64,000 nucleotides of DNA from Thalassobacillus_A hwangdonensis (GTDB lineage Bacteria > Bacillota > Bacilli > Bacillales > Halobacillaceae), in assembly GCF_042675915.1 (NCBI RefSeq), contig NZ_JBHTKL010000005.1, positions 434,001-498,000 on the forward strand, given 5' to 3'. The position numbers and the translations under genes were made by a program. Shown in pieces: positions 51,081 to 60,262 of this stretch (the first letter of the stretch is position 1; each line of letters opens with the position of its first letter). The notes beneath the pieces were generated by a model. That model worked only from the letters and a program-made list of their open reading frames with translations. It was not told the DNA's origin and searched no databases.

Positions 51081-51200
51081 GAACGATTCTCCTTTTTTAT
51101 GAACTCATCTTGAGTTTAATGATTTTACCGGTGAATTTCAATCATTGTAAGTCTTTTTGCAACGGATATCTCCAATCTCTCTTCAGTGGGCTAAATGCTT

Positions 51201-51321
51201 TATGAGCGAAATTTTGAATTTGTGGGCGAAACCAGGGGTTTTGTGAGCGGAAATCCGAATTTATGAGCGAAAATCTGAATATATGGGCGGAAATCCAAAA
51301 ATGTGAGCGAAAACAGATTTT
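51201..51321. repeat. Six-unit 20-bp tandem repeat
   Basis: Units start at 51201, 51221, 51242, 51262, 51282 and 51302, consensus TRTGRGCGRAAATCNGAATT. The core TGRGCGRAA is kept in all six. It lies between the ppaC promoter side and the argG ARG boxes, in an otherwise gene-free 51081-51429. No spacer/repeat structure, so it is not a CRISPR. Confidence 0.85.
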
Positions 51322-51365
51322 AGCCTCCTATTAAACTAGCCCGAAGTACTTTTTTCAAAAAACCA

Positions 51366-51403
51366 CTTGAATTAATATACTTAATATTGCATAATAATTC
51401 ATA
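51366..51403 (+). promoter_or_regulatory. Tandem ARG boxes overlapping the argGH promoter
   Basis: TGAATTAATATACT (51368-51381) and TGCATAATAATTCA (51388-51401) match TGAATWWWWATTCA at 12 and 13 of 14 positions and lie 20 bp apart, the usual tandem layout for ArgR/AhrC. A promoter TTGAAT (51367-51372), 17 bases, CATAAT (51390-51395) is covered by both boxes, so arginine should repress argGH. Confidence 0.7.
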
Positions 51404-51429
51404 ACATTCACATCAAAGGGGAGATTCGC

Positions 51430-52686
51430 ATGGAGAAGCAGAAAGTTGTTTTGGCATATTCCGGAGGGTTGGATACCTCCGTTGCAGTTAAATGGCTTCA
51501 GGAAAAGTATGAGTACGATGTCATTGCGGTAGCGCTGGATGTAGGGGAAGGGAAAGACCTTGATTTTGTTAAACAAAAAGCGCTCGATGTCGGGGCCATC
51601 AAGTCCTATGTCGTAGATGCGCAGGAGGCATTTGCAGATGAATTCCTACTGCCTGCCTTGCAGTCCAATCTATTATACGAAGGAAAGTACCCACTAGTTT
51701 CTGCTCTCTCCCGACCTTTAATTGCAAAAGTGCTGGTGGAGATTGCCCAACAGGAAGGTGCGGTTGCTGTCGCTCATGGTTGTACGGGGAAAGGTAATGA
51801 CCAAGTGAGATTCGATGTAGCCATTACGGCATTGAACCCGGAGCTTCAGATCGTAGCACCTGTCCGCGAATGGGCGATGTCGAGGGAAGAGGAGATTGAA
51901 TACGCCAAGCAGCATAACATTCCAATTCCGATTGACGTCGATAATCCGTACAGCATCGACCAGAACATGTGGGGAAGAAGTAACGAGTGTGGAATTCTGG
52001 AGGATCCTTGGCAGGAGGCACCTGCGGATGCATACGAACTTACCGCCGATCCGATGGATGCACCCGACGAACCGGAAGTAGTGGAAATCGAATTCGCAAA
52101 GGGCAAGCCTACAGCGCTGAACGGAGAAGCGCTGGCTTTCGACCACCTCATCTTAAAGTTGAACAAGATAGCAGGGAAGCATGGAGTTGGAAGAATCGAC
52201 CACGTTGAAAATCGTCTCGTCGGGATCAAATCACGTGAAATTTATGAATGCCCTGCAGCGGTTACATTAATTGCTGCTCATCAGGAATTGGAGGCACTTA
52301 CGTTACCTCGTGAAGTAGCACAGTTCAAGCCGCTCGTCGAACAGAAATTTTCGCAGGTAGTGTATGAAGGGTTATGGTATTCACCTTTGACAAAAGCATT
52401 GCAGGCGTTCATCGCACAGACACAGGAGCATGTCTCGGGGGTGGTGAAAGTGAAGCTTTATAAAGGAAATGCCCAGGTGATCGGTCGCCAATCAGCTCAA
52501 TCGCTCTATGACTTCGATTTGGCAACGTATAAAAAAGAGGATGCGTTTGATCACGAAGCAGCACTTGGTTTTATCAAGCTCTGGGGACTTCCGACGAAAG
52601 TTCATGCTTCCGTAAATAAAGAGGAGCAGGCTGGCTCAGCTATGCAGAAGGTGAAGGTAGATGTGAAGGAAGCGATCAAAGTATGA
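51430..52686 (+). CDS. argG: Argininosuccinate synthase
   Basis: A 418-residue enzyme joining citrulline and aspartate with ATP. The PP-loop AYSGGLDTSVAVKWLQEKY opens the protein; AVAHGCTGKGNDQVRFD and IDQNMWGRSNECGILEDPW are signature segments. The C-terminal helix is present. ATG 51430 follows AAAGGGGAG. Controlled by ARG boxes; overlaps argH by four bases (ATGA). Confidence 0.97.
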   Translation: MEKQKVVLAYSGGLDTSVAVKWLQEKYEYDVIAVALDVGEGKDLDFVKQKALDVGAIKSYVVDAQEAFADEFLLPALQSNLLYEGKYPLVSALSRPLIAKVLVEIAQQEGAVAVAHGCTGKGNDQVRFDVAITALNPELQIVAPVREWAMSREEEIEYAKQHNIPIPIDVDNPYSIDQNMWGRSNECGILEDPWQEAPADAYELTADPMDAPDEPEVVEIEFAKGKPTALNGEALAFDHLILKLNKIAGKHGVGRIDHVENRLVGIKSREIYECPAAVTLIAAHQELEALTLPREVAQFKPLVEQKFSQVVYEGLWYSPLTKALQAFIAQTQEHVSGVVKVKLYKGNAQVIGRQSAQSLYDFDLATYKKEDAFDHEAALGFIKLWGLPTKVHASVNKEEQAGSAMQKVKVDVKEAIKV

Positions 52687-54089
52687 AGCTTTGGGGAGGA
52701 AGATTCACGAAGGAAACGAATGCCCTGATGGAAGAATATACTGCCTCCATCGGGTTCGATCATAAGCTTGCCTCTTATGATATTGAAGGAAGTATTGCTC
52801 ATGTCACGATGCTCGGCGAGTGTGGTATCCTGACCGATCATGAAGCTGACGAAATCGTGGAAGGATTGAATAAGGTCCAACAAAAAATTCTTGCTGGAGA
52901 GGTGACCTGGAATGTCTCCCATGAAGACATCCATATGAACATTGAAAGCTTGCTTAAAGAAGAAATCGGTCCGTTGAGCGGAAAGCTTCACACAGGTAGA
53001 AGCAGAAATGACCAGGTAGCGCTTGATATGCGGATGTATGCAAGAGATCAAGTCGCTGATTTAGTTGATGGCCTCGTTCACGTCCAACAAGCGTTGATCA
53101 ACCAGGCAATTCAAAATACCAAAGTCGTATTTCCGGGGTACACGCATCTGCAACGTGCACAGCCGATCCTTTTTTCTCACCATATGCTCGCCTATGTCGC
53201 CATGCTCCAAAGGGATATCGAACGGCTTCAGGATAGCTGGAAGCGTATCAATCAACTACCTCTTGGAGCCGGTGCGCTTGCTGGAACTACGTTTCCGATC
53301 GACAGAGACAGAGTAGCAGAGCTGCTTGGGTTTGAGGGACTTTGTGAAAATAGCCTCGATGCAGTCAGTGATCGTGATTTTGTAGTTGAATTTTTATCGA
53401 ATGGCTCGCTGATCATTACGCACCTTTCTCGACTGTGTGAAGAACTCGTCTTATGGTCGAGCCAGGAGTTTCAATTCATTGAGCTGGATGATGCATTCAC
53501 TACCGGCAGCAGTATGATGCCTCAAAAGAAGAATCCAGATGTAGCAGAGTTAGTGCGGGGGAAAACAGGTCGTGTGTACGGCAACCTTATCGGAATGCTC
53601 ACCACCTTGAAAGCACTTCCGCTCGCATACAATAAAGATATGCAGGAAGATAAAGAGGGGATGTTTGATACCGCTGAAACCCTTTCTGGCGCTTTGGCGT
53701 TATTTGCTCCAATGATTGAGACGATGGAAGTCAAGGAAGGTGTAATGCGCCAGGCGGTGACAGAGGACTTCTCAAACGCTACCGATCTTGCTGATTATCT
53801 AGTAGGAAAAGGGGTGCCATTCAGGGAAGCTCATGCAATCGTTGGTGAAACGGTACTCTATTGTATTGAAAAAGGGTTTTACCTGCTGGACCTGTCCCTG
53901 CAGGAATTCAGGAAGTTTTCTGAAGCTGTCGATGACGACGTGTATCACCTTCTGGCACCTGAGCAGGTGGTTGAAGCCAGGAATGTACAAGGGGGTACCG
54001 CATACGCTCAGGTAATGCAGCAGCTTTTTGACGCTGAGAAAAAGATTCAAGCCAGTATCCAATGGTTGCAACAAAAACAATCGAAATAA
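52683..54089 (+). CDS. argH: Argininosuccinate lyase
   Basis: A 468-residue fumarase/aspartase-family lyase that releases arginine and fumarate. KLWGGRFTKETNALMEEYTA, HTGRSRNDQVALD, TFPIDRDRVAELLGF and the family signature GSSMMPQKKNPDVAELVRGK are all present, with the catalytic Ser in the last motif. Translationally coupled to argG, ends at a bidirectional terminator. Confidence 0.97.
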   Translation: MKLWGGRFTKETNALMEEYTASIGFDHKLASYDIEGSIAHVTMLGECGILTDHEADEIVEGLNKVQQKILAGEVTWNVSHEDIHMNIESLLKEEIGPLSGKLHTGRSRNDQVALDMRMYARDQVADLVDGLVHVQQALINQAIQNTKVVFPGYTHLQRAQPILFSHHMLAYVAMLQRDIERLQDSWKRINQLPLGAGALAGTTFPIDRDRVAELLGFEGLCENSLDAVSDRDFVVEFLSNGSLIITHLSRLCEELVLWSSQEFQFIELDDAFTTGSSMMPQKKNPDVAELVRGKTGRVYGNLIGMLTTLKALPLAYNKDMQEDKEGMFDTAETLSGALALFAPMIETMEVKEGVMRQAVTEDFSNATDLADYLVGKGVPFREAHAIVGETVLYCIEKGFYLLDLSLQEFRKFSEAVDDDVYHLLAPEQVVEARNVQGGTAYAQVMQQLFDAEKKIQASIQWLQQKQSK

Positions 54090-54121
54090 AAAATGCAGGG
54101 AGTCGGCCTCCCTGCATTTTT
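54089..54121. terminator. Bidirectional terminator between argH and amidase
   Basis: Stem AAAATGCAGGGAG / CTCCCTGCATTTTT-type, serving argH on plus and the amidase gene on minus. Confidence 0.8.
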
Positions 54122-55553
54122 ATGCAAAATTGGATTGAAGCTGCTGATAACGATGGAACCAGGGCTGTGCTTGTTCGATTTGGGAAGCAAGCTGGTATAA
54201 AAGTGCATCCTCTCCGAGCCTTCCTGTAAATTGCACCCCGACCGGCACATTGTCTGCAGTCCAACATAGCGGCATGCTCATCGCTGGCTGTCCCGTCATA
54301 TTGGCGATTGGAGTAAAGCTGCAATAATCAGTGAAGTTATACATCATGTCAATCTTCGGTTCGTGTTTTTGTGCAAGTTCTCCATGTGCGACAGGGAGAC
54401 GGTTCAGCACTGGTGTAACTAGAATATCGTACTTTTGGTGGAAAGCATGGAACTTTTTCGCTTCAAATTCAGACAGCACTTTTGCCTCTTCATAATCGGT
54501 AGCAGAAAATTGCTGACCTTCCAGGAATACTCGGTGGGTCAAGGTTTCCAAATTGTCCTCACCAGGATGAACACCCTGCATAGCTGCCATATGTTTGATA
54601 ACGACAGATCCGCCAACCATCCAGATTTTTACGAAATAATCTGCCATTGCATCAAAATCAAAGGAAGGTGAGGCGATTTCCACCTCATGACCAAGCTCCT
54701 CCAATAATTTTGCAGTATGTTTGATGGAGGCGTGAATTTCCTCTGGTACCTTTACACGGCCGTCCCAATCTGGTGTGATGCCGATCTTCAACTTACCAGG
54801 GGTTCGCTCAGCAGCTGCCGTCATGCTTTCGCTTTGTGGGAGGGATGGGTAGATTTCACCAAAGCCCTTTCCTCTGACGATATCCAAAAGTGCTGCACTG
54901 TCACGTACCGATCTTGTCAGTGCATGATTCACCCCGTAGTTATTCATATATGGAGAGTAGGGAACTTGTCCGCGAGATGGTTTGAACCCGAAGACACCAC
55001 AGCTGGAAGCCGGGATGCGGATCGAACCTCCACCATCACTTCCATGAGCGAACGGAATCATTCCAGCTGCTACGGCAGCACCTGCGCCGCCACTGGAACC
55101 GCCTGGAGAAAGGTCTTGATTCCATGGGTTTTTGGCAATTCCGAGAAAACTGGATTCGGTAGTCGGCAGAAAACCGAATTCAGGTGTATTTGTTTTTCCT
55201 AAAAAGTTGAGACCTGCACTCCGATATCTTTGGACGAATCCATCATCCTGGGGGGAGATATGTCCACGCATCATCTTGGAGCCGGAAGTGGTCGGATGAC
55301 CTTTGACTGCATTCAGGTCTTTGATCAGAAAAGGCATTCCAGAAAAAGTGGAGGTTTCATTGATACCTTTTTCCGCATATTCCAACGCTTCATCGAACAT
55401 CGTATGTACCACTGCATTCAACTTAGGATTCCAGCGCTCGATCTGTTTGATATAGTGAGTAGTCAGTTCAGCTTGGGAGATTTTCTTTGCATCAACCAGT
55501 TCCTTTTGTGCAATTCCGTCAATCTGATTCAGTTCCCGTTGCAACGTATCCAT
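54120..55553 (-). CDS. Amidase signature family protein
   Basis: A 477-residue amidase. The Ser-cisSer-Lys triad is visible: Lys in PFLIKDLNAVKGH, the glycine/serine-rich LSPGGSSGGAGAAVAAG, and the nucleophile in DGGGSIRIPAS. Length fits a stand-alone amidase and not GatA, because no gatC/gatB genes adjoin it. ATG 55553. The substrate may be an aliphatic amide or a 6-aminohexanoate-like cyclic amide; unknown. Confidence 0.9.
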   Translation of the reverse strand: MDTLQRELNQIDGIAQKELVDAKKISQAELTTHYIKQIERWNPKLNAVVHTMFDEALEYAEKGINETSTFSGMPFLIKDLNAVKGHPTTSGSKMMRGHISPQDDGFVQRYRSAGLNFLGKTNTPEFGFLPTTESSFLGIAKNPWNQDLSPGGSSGGAGAAVAAGMIPFAHGSDGGGSIRIPASSCGVFGFKPSRGQVPYSPYMNNYGVNHALTRSVRDSAALLDIVRGKGFGEIYPSLPQSESMTAAAERTPGKLKIGITPDWDGRVKVPEEIHASIKHTAKLLEELGHEVEIASPSFDFDAMADYFVKIWMVGGSVVIKHMAAMQGVHPGEDNLETLTHRVFLEGQQFSATDYEEAKVLSEFEAKKFHAFHQKYDILVTPVLNRLPVAHGELAQKHEPKIDMMYNFTDYCSFTPIANMTGQPAMSMPLCWTADNVPVGVQFTGRLGEDALLYQLASQIEQAQPWFHRYQQLQSNFA

Positions 55554-55573
55554 ACTTCCACTCCTTTGATATA

Positions 55574-55606
55574 GAAAAAAGCTGGATATTTATAATCCAG
55601 CTTTTT
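55574..55606 (-). terminator. Terminator of trhO
   Basis: Stem AAAGCTGGAT/ATCCAGCTTT on the minus strand followed by six T; the upstream arm overlaps the last codons of trhO. Confidence 0.8.
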
Positions 55607-56558
55607 CGTTATTATTGTTTTCAATTCGATCATATTTGTCAACTTGACGCTCCAAGTCCACGTCCCAACGGTTCTCTGGATGTTCCAGACATTCCGTCGT
55701 GCAGGCTGCGTGGTGTTCTTTCTCACACTCTTCACAGCATACATATTGACGGTTACAGATTGGGTTGCTGCAGTTGATCATGCGATCTTCTTGTTTTCCG
55801 CAGTGCTCGCATTCGGCGATGACAACATCCTCTTCTGTACGGTTGACAGGTACGGAAATACGTCCGTCGAACACATACATTTTCCCATCAAACAGACGAC
55901 CTTGTACTTCTGGATCCTTGGAATACGTCGTGATTCCGCCTTCCAGCTGATACACGTCTTCGACTCCGTTCTTCATGAGAATTCCTGTCAGCTTTTCACA
56001 GCGGATTCCGCCAGTACAGTAGGTAAGGACTTTCTTATCCTTCCATTTGTCAGCGTTCTCTGCAATCCACTCAGGGAATTCACGGGATGTTTCTACGTCA
56101 GGCTTAATCGCATTGCGGAAGTGACCGATACGGTACTCATATTCATTTCGTCCATCAATCACGATGGTATCCTCATCTTGCAACATTTCGTAGAATTCTT
56201 TTGGCTTCAAGTGTTTACCGCCGAAGGTTTTCGGATCGATATCATCGTCTTCGAGGCTCCAGTTCACCAATTCAGGTTTCGGGCGGCAGTGCATTTTACG
56301 GAAAGTATGACCTTCCACTTCATCTATTTTAAAATGCATTCCAGCAAAACGTTCATCCGCGTGCATGTCCTTCATGTACGTTTCAGTCTGTTCTACTGTA
56401 CCGGAAACGGTTCCGTTGATTCCTTCCGGCGCAACAATGATTCTACCTTTAAGCCCCAGCTCTTTACAGTAAGCCAAGTGTTCTTGTGCGAAAGTTTCAT
56501 GATCAGGCAAATCGACATATTTATAATAAAGTAATACACGATAGTCTTTGTTACTCAT
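55590..56558 (-). CDS. trhO: tRNA uridine-34 hydroxylase TrhO (rhodanese-like)
   Basis: A 322-residue protein from ATG 56558 behind ACAGGAGG. N-terminal ferredoxin-like domain (VLLYYKYVDLPDHETF, KGRIIVAPEGINGTVSG), central rhodanese domain with catalytic Cys in TYCTGGIRCEKLTG, and a C-terminal zinc region with CEHCGKQEDRMINCSNPIC. This matches the TrhO/YbfQ family that makes 5-hydroxyuridine in tRNA. ATCACA and TATAAT on the minus strand near 56691 and 56668 may be its promoter. Confidence 0.93.
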   Translation of the reverse strand: MSNKDYRVLLYYKYVDLPDHETFAQEHLAYCKELGLKGRIIVAPEGINGTVSGTVEQTETYMKDMHADERFAGMHFKIDEVEGHTFRKMHCRPKPELVNWSLEDDDIDPKTFGGKHLKPKEFYEMLQDEDTIVIDGRNEYEYRIGHFRNAIKPDVETSREFPEWIAENADKWKDKKVLTYCTGGIRCEKLTGILMKNGVEDVYQLEGGITTYSKDPEVQGRLFDGKMYVFDGRISVPVNRTEEDVVIAECEHCGKQEDRMINCSNPICNRQYVCCEECEKEHHAACTTECLEHPENRWDVDLERQVDKYDRIENNNNEKAGL

Positions 56559-56774
56559 CGATAAACCTCCTGTTTCACATATATAAATGGGCACACATAA
56601 ATGTCCACCCTTAATCATACCTATATTTAGAAGAAAATTCAAGTATCATTCGTTCCAATCTCAACTGATTATATCATACCCCCTCACGTGTGTGATATAC
56701 CGATTGCAAAGCAATTTTCAGCAGGAAATCAAAGATTTTCCACATCAGAGATTGGATAGGCAGGAGGGTTTTAC

Positions 56775-57668
56775 ATGAACGTACTGGTTACTGGTGGTGC
56801 GGGGTTCATAGGCTTCCATACGGTGCAGGCGTTATTGACAAGAGGTGCACAGGTTACGGTGATCGATCGCGTTAAGGAAAGCGAGAGAGGAGAGTTGCCT
56901 TCGTCAGTGAAAGTATTGGAGGCGGATATTCTCGAAGATGATTTGTATGACAAACTTTGCGGGGAATCTTTCTCTGCCATGATTCATTTAGCTGCCCAAA
57001 CGGAAAGGGAAGTAGCGGAGGATGACCCTGAAAAAGAAATTGAAGAGAGCATCAGCGGAACCATCCAGATGTTGACACTTGCTCATAAACTGAACATAAA
57101 ACGATTTGTCTATGCTTCCTCAGTAAATGTGTATGGGAATAAAAAAGATTTGCCGGTGATGGAAAATGTTCAATTATCTCCTTTTACTGCGCAAGCCATC
57201 TCCACTATGACGTCTGAACATTTCACTAAGTACTTCTGCCAGCTATGGGGATTGGAGTACTCGATTTTACGGTACGCCAATGTGTATGGTCCTGGCGGGA
57301 AAGGTGTGATCAACCAGTTCATCGATCAGCTTTTCGAAAGCCAGGCACCGATCATTTATGGGGATGGTGCACAGACAAGGGACTTCATCCATGTGGAAGA
57401 TGTTGCACGAGCGAATGTGGCAGCGCTGGATTCACCAAGCGGAATCTTCAATATCAGTACGAATATCGAAACGGATATCAATACGATTTATGCAATGGTA
57501 GCCACCCACTTTGGCAAAACGATCCACCCGGTTTATGCAAAAGCGCGGGAGGAAGACGTGGACAGAGCCTTCTATGAAAATGCTAGAGCAGAGGAGTATT
57601 TAGGATGGGAGCCGTTTTTTACCGTCAAAGAAGGAATTGAACAAACGATCGATTACTTTCGATCCTAA
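56775..57668 (+). CDS. NAD-dependent epimerase/dehydratase-like protein lacking the YxxxK dyad
   Basis: A 297-residue extended-SDR protein. VTGGAGFIGFHTVQALL binds NAD, FVYASSVNVYG contributes the catalytic Ser, and ILRYANVYGPGG is the GalE-like substrate loop. The segment that should read SPYGxSK reads SPFTAQAISTMTSEH: the catalytic Tyr is Gln140 and the Lys is Thr144. So the protein is either inactive, regulatory, or uses another chemistry. It ends at a terminator and stands alone. ATG 56775 follows GGCAGGAGGG. Confidence 0.88.
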   Translation: MNVLVTGGAGFIGFHTVQALLTRGAQVTVIDRVKESERGELPSSVKVLEADILEDDLYDKLCGESFSAMIHLAAQTEREVAEDDPEKEIEESISGTIQMLTLAHKLNIKRFVYASSVNVYGNKKDLPVMENVQLSPFTAQAISTMTSEHFTKYFCQLWGLEYSILRYANVYGPGGKGVINQFIDQLFESQAPIIYGDGAQTRDFIHVEDVARANVAALDSPSGIFNISTNIETDINTIYAMVATHFGKTIHPVYAKAREEDVDRAFYENARAEEYLGWEPFFTVKEGIEQTIDYFRS

Positions 57669-57703
57669 AGAAAGACCAGCCTGCACGGTTGCTGCAGACT
57701 GGT
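57669..57703. terminator. Bidirectional terminator
   Basis: Imperfect stem AGACCAG-C-CTGCA / TGCAG-A-CTGGTCT between convergent genes. Confidence 0.65.
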
Positions 57704-57711
57704 CTATTCAT

Positions 57712-58467
57712 TTAACTTCGTAAAAACCCTCCCTCGGAGTGGATGACCTGACCGGTGATCCACCTGGCATCTTCACTGGCAAGAAAACCGACCAATCGAG
57801 CCGCATCTTCTGGCTCACCGATCCGGCCCATCCCAAACTTTGGTCGAAGGTAATTCCTTATTTCTTCATCCATCCAAGTCGTATCTGTCGGACCTGGGTT
57901 TATGGCATTAACTGTGATACCAAGGTGTGCCACTTCCGCAGAGAGCGACTTGGTGAATGCGGAAATCGCTCCTTTTGTTGCTACGTATGCCAATTCACCT
58001 GGCATCGGTCCCAGCTCCTGGCCGGAAGTGATGTTGATGATTCTTCCAGTTGCTATTTCGCTGTTTTCTAAACGTCGAGCAAACTCCACACACAACATGA
58101 ATGTTGTTCTCATGTTGACAGCATAATGAGCATCGAGTATTTTTCCATCGAGCGTGGAATAGCTTCCACTTGTAGAGTATGCAGCATTATTAACTAAAAC
58201 GGTAGGAAGACCAATCGTCTTTTGTCCCCAATCAAGCAATCGAAGTGCTGCATCATCGGAAGATAAATCGATTTCAATTCCTTCACACCGTACGCCTTGT
58301 TCTGTGATCTCAGATTGGAAGGTTTGTTTCCAAGCAGCTTCCGCCTGCCACTGTGTAAATAATATGTGAAATCCCTGCGATGCTAATTGGCGACAGAATG
58401 CAGTGCCCATATCCCTGTCACAGCTGACACCAGTGACCAGGGCAATTTTTTTATTGTTTTCATTCAT
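57712..58467 (-). CDS. SDR family oxidoreductase with atypical nucleotide loop
   Basis: A 251-residue short-chain dehydrogenase. The first glycine motif is TGVSCDRDMGTAF, longer than TGxxxGIG but seen in a subgroup of Bacillus 3-oxoacyl-reductase-like SDRs. LVNNAAYST, NITSGQELG with the catalytic Ser, and AYVATKGA with Tyr and Lys are intact; IHSEGGFLRS ends the protein. Substrate unknown. ATG 58467 follows AGGAGGAAA. Confidence 0.88.
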   Translation of the reverse strand: MNENNKKIALVTGVSCDRDMGTAFCRQLASQGFHILFTQWQAEAAWKQTFQSEITEQGVRCEGIEIDLSSDDAALRLLDWGQKTIGLPTVLVNNAAYSTSGSYSTLDGKILDAHYAVNMRTTFMLCVEFARRLENSEIATGRIINITSGQELGPMPGELAYVATKGAISAFTKSLSAEVAHLGITVNAINPGPTDTTWMDEEIRNYLRPKFGMGRIGEPEDAARLVGFLASEDARWITGQVIHSEGGFLRS

Positions 58468-58525
58468 TATCTGTTTCCTCCTATAAGTATAGGGTGGAGG
58501 AAAGGGTCATTAAGAGATGCATAAT

Positions 58526-58554
58526 AAAAAGGCAGGCACCCAAAGGTGCCTGCC
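58526..58554 (-). terminator. Perfect hairpin with minus-strand T tail
   Basis: GGCAGGCACC-CAAA-GGTGCCTGCC, ten perfect pairs, followed on minus by five T. It lies 178 bases downstream of the MFS gene; no gene is supported between 58555 and 58731. Confidence 0.75.
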
Positions 58555-58731
58555 TGACGAGAATTCATGACACCTGTCCAGCAGTCCCTTGTAAGATTAG
58601 AAATTAGCAGACTACTCCCCTTGTTCAGGAACTAGTAGGCTATGAATTTTCTTTATCCTTACAAAGTATTCCACATTAGAGCTGTGATTCTCCTTCCAAA
58701 CATCTCTTCTGTTTTCATCATACCTCATCCA

Positions 58732-60066
58732 TCACTTTCCCTCAATGCCCGCAGGCGCGAAACGCCAATAGTAGAGAAAGAGAAGGAAGGAAAGTCCCAT
58801 CAACCCAATCAAAGCTCCGAACGGGATGGCGAAAGCACCAGCCTGATAAGGGGCTTCATTGATTTCAAGCAAAATACCGGCAAGGACAGAACCAGATGCG
58901 CTTCCTATGAAATGCGTCTGTTGCTTCATTCCGATTCCAGAACCGATCTGCTCTTCAGGAAGAATACGAGAAACTTCATTCGTCGTGCTAGTCGATAGAC
59001 TTGAAAAACCGAAGCTAGTGAACATATAGGCGATCATAATCATATATTCGTTGATCGGTGATAGGAAATAGAAAATCAACGTGGAAATGATCAGCAACCC
59101 GTGAGCCATCGCCAACACTTTCATATTTCCATAACGGTCGATCAATCGGCCGACAAAGACAGCAGCAATGGCCGACACCATCGCACCGGGGAAGATGATC
59201 AGCCCGATGGCAGAGGCGCCTTTATCAAACACTTGCTGAAGCATGATCGGCATCAGGAACAGGATGGCAAAGTGCGTCGCGAATCCAAGGAAACTGATAA
59301 AGAGCACCCTGCGAAAATACTTGTTCCTTAACAAGTCCGGCTGGATGAATGGAACGTCTGAACGATTCAATCGCAGCCATAATAAGAACCCAGTAAGGAT
59401 ACCTGCAGTCAAGTAATACCAGGTGAAAGTAGAAATGAACAGCAGGAAAGAAGTGATGGTTACTCCTGTCAAAATTGCGCCGAGAACATCAAATCTTCCT
59501 TTTCTGATTTCTTCCCCAGGCATGATTTTCAATAGTAACGGAATGACCAGCACGACCATCAGTGTAACGATGAATAAATAATTCCAATCGAGGTAATCTG
59601 TGATTCCGCCACCGACAACCGGTCCTAATCCGAAACCGAGCGAGGAAGCAGAGGCGATCAGCGCCATCGACCTTCCGCGGCGTTCAAACGGGATGTAACG
59701 GCCGGCATAGACGAAAGACAGTCCAGGAATAGCCGCTGACCCTGTCGCCTGCAACAGTCTTGCAAACAGTAAGGTTAGGAAACTATCAGCAAAGAATCCG
59801 AGAATGGATGACAGTCCAAAGATGGATATTCCTATAATCAAAAGCGTCCGAATTGGCATGTAGTCGGACAGCCTTGTATAAGTGATGGTGAAAATAGCAA
59901 GGACAATCGAATATCCAGATACAATCCAAGCACCTTGGCTTGGTGTGATGGAGAAGTCCTGTAATATGTCTGGCAGCGCGATGTTGAACATGGTCGTATT
60001 CATGACGACAAGCCACACTGCTGTACTTAGAATTAAGATGACTTTGAAATGAGGTGTCTGATTCAT
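58732..60066 (-). CDS. MFS drug exporter (DHA2/TetL-like)
   Basis: A 444-residue transporter from ATG 60066 behind AAGGAGGGGAG. The DHA2 helix-1 pattern VVMNTTMFNIALPDILQDF and helix-4/5 region ARLLQATGSAAIPGLS are clear; motif C is SSLGFGLGPVVGGG. About 12-14 helices. It should be a proton-driven drug exporter. No regulator lies next to it. Confidence 0.9.
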   Translation of the reverse strand: MNQTPHFKVILILSTAVWLVVMNTTMFNIALPDILQDFSITPSQGAWIVSGYSIVLAIFTITYTRLSDYMPIRTLLIIGISIFGLSSILGFFADSFLTLLFARLLQATGSAAIPGLSFVYAGRYIPFERRGRSMALIASASSLGFGLGPVVGGGITDYLDWNYLFIVTLMVVLVIPLLLKIMPGEEIRKGRFDVLGAILTGVTITSFLLFISTFTWYYLTAGILTGFLLWLRLNRSDVPFIQPDLLRNKYFRRVLFISFLGFATHFAILFLMPIMLQQVFDKGASAIGLIIFPGAMVSAIAAVFVGRLIDRYGNMKVLAMAHGLLIISTLIFYFLSPINEYMIMIAYMFTSFGFSSLSTSTTNEVSRILPEEQIGSGIGMKQQTHFIGSASGSVLAGILLEINEAPYQAGAFAIPFGALIGLMGLSFLLFLYYWRFAPAGIEGK

Positions 60067-60186
60067 GGACTCCCCTCCTTGTGAACAATTTAGATACCCG
60101 AAAGAGTTTAACACAAGTGGAGCAGAACCAACAACTTCTGAACATTCAGCTCCGATACCTGTTCGTCACGAAAGTGTAATCGAATA

Positions 60187-60229
60187 TCTATACTAGATTC
60201 ACATTCTATTAACAAATCCTCTTCATAAT
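60187..60229 (+). promoter_or_regulatory. PhoP-box promoter of alkaline phosphatase gene
   Basis: Direct repeats of TTAACA type at 11-bp steps: TCTATA (60187), TTCACA (60198), TTAACA (60209) and TCTTCA (60220), then CATAAT (60224-60229) as -10. This is the layout of PhoP-activated promoters and fits the encoded phosphatase. Confidence 0.65.
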
Positions 60230-60262
60230 GGCTGTGAAAGAATGATACAGGAGGTAAGGAAG

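Noticed and set aside
51201..51321. CRISPR array
   Set aside because: Units are contiguous 20-mers without unique spacers and no cas genes are present.
58555..58731. Twenty-codon ORF on the minus strand after the MFS gene
   Set aside because: Weak ribosome binding site and no conserved features; the region is better read as untranslated 3' sequence.
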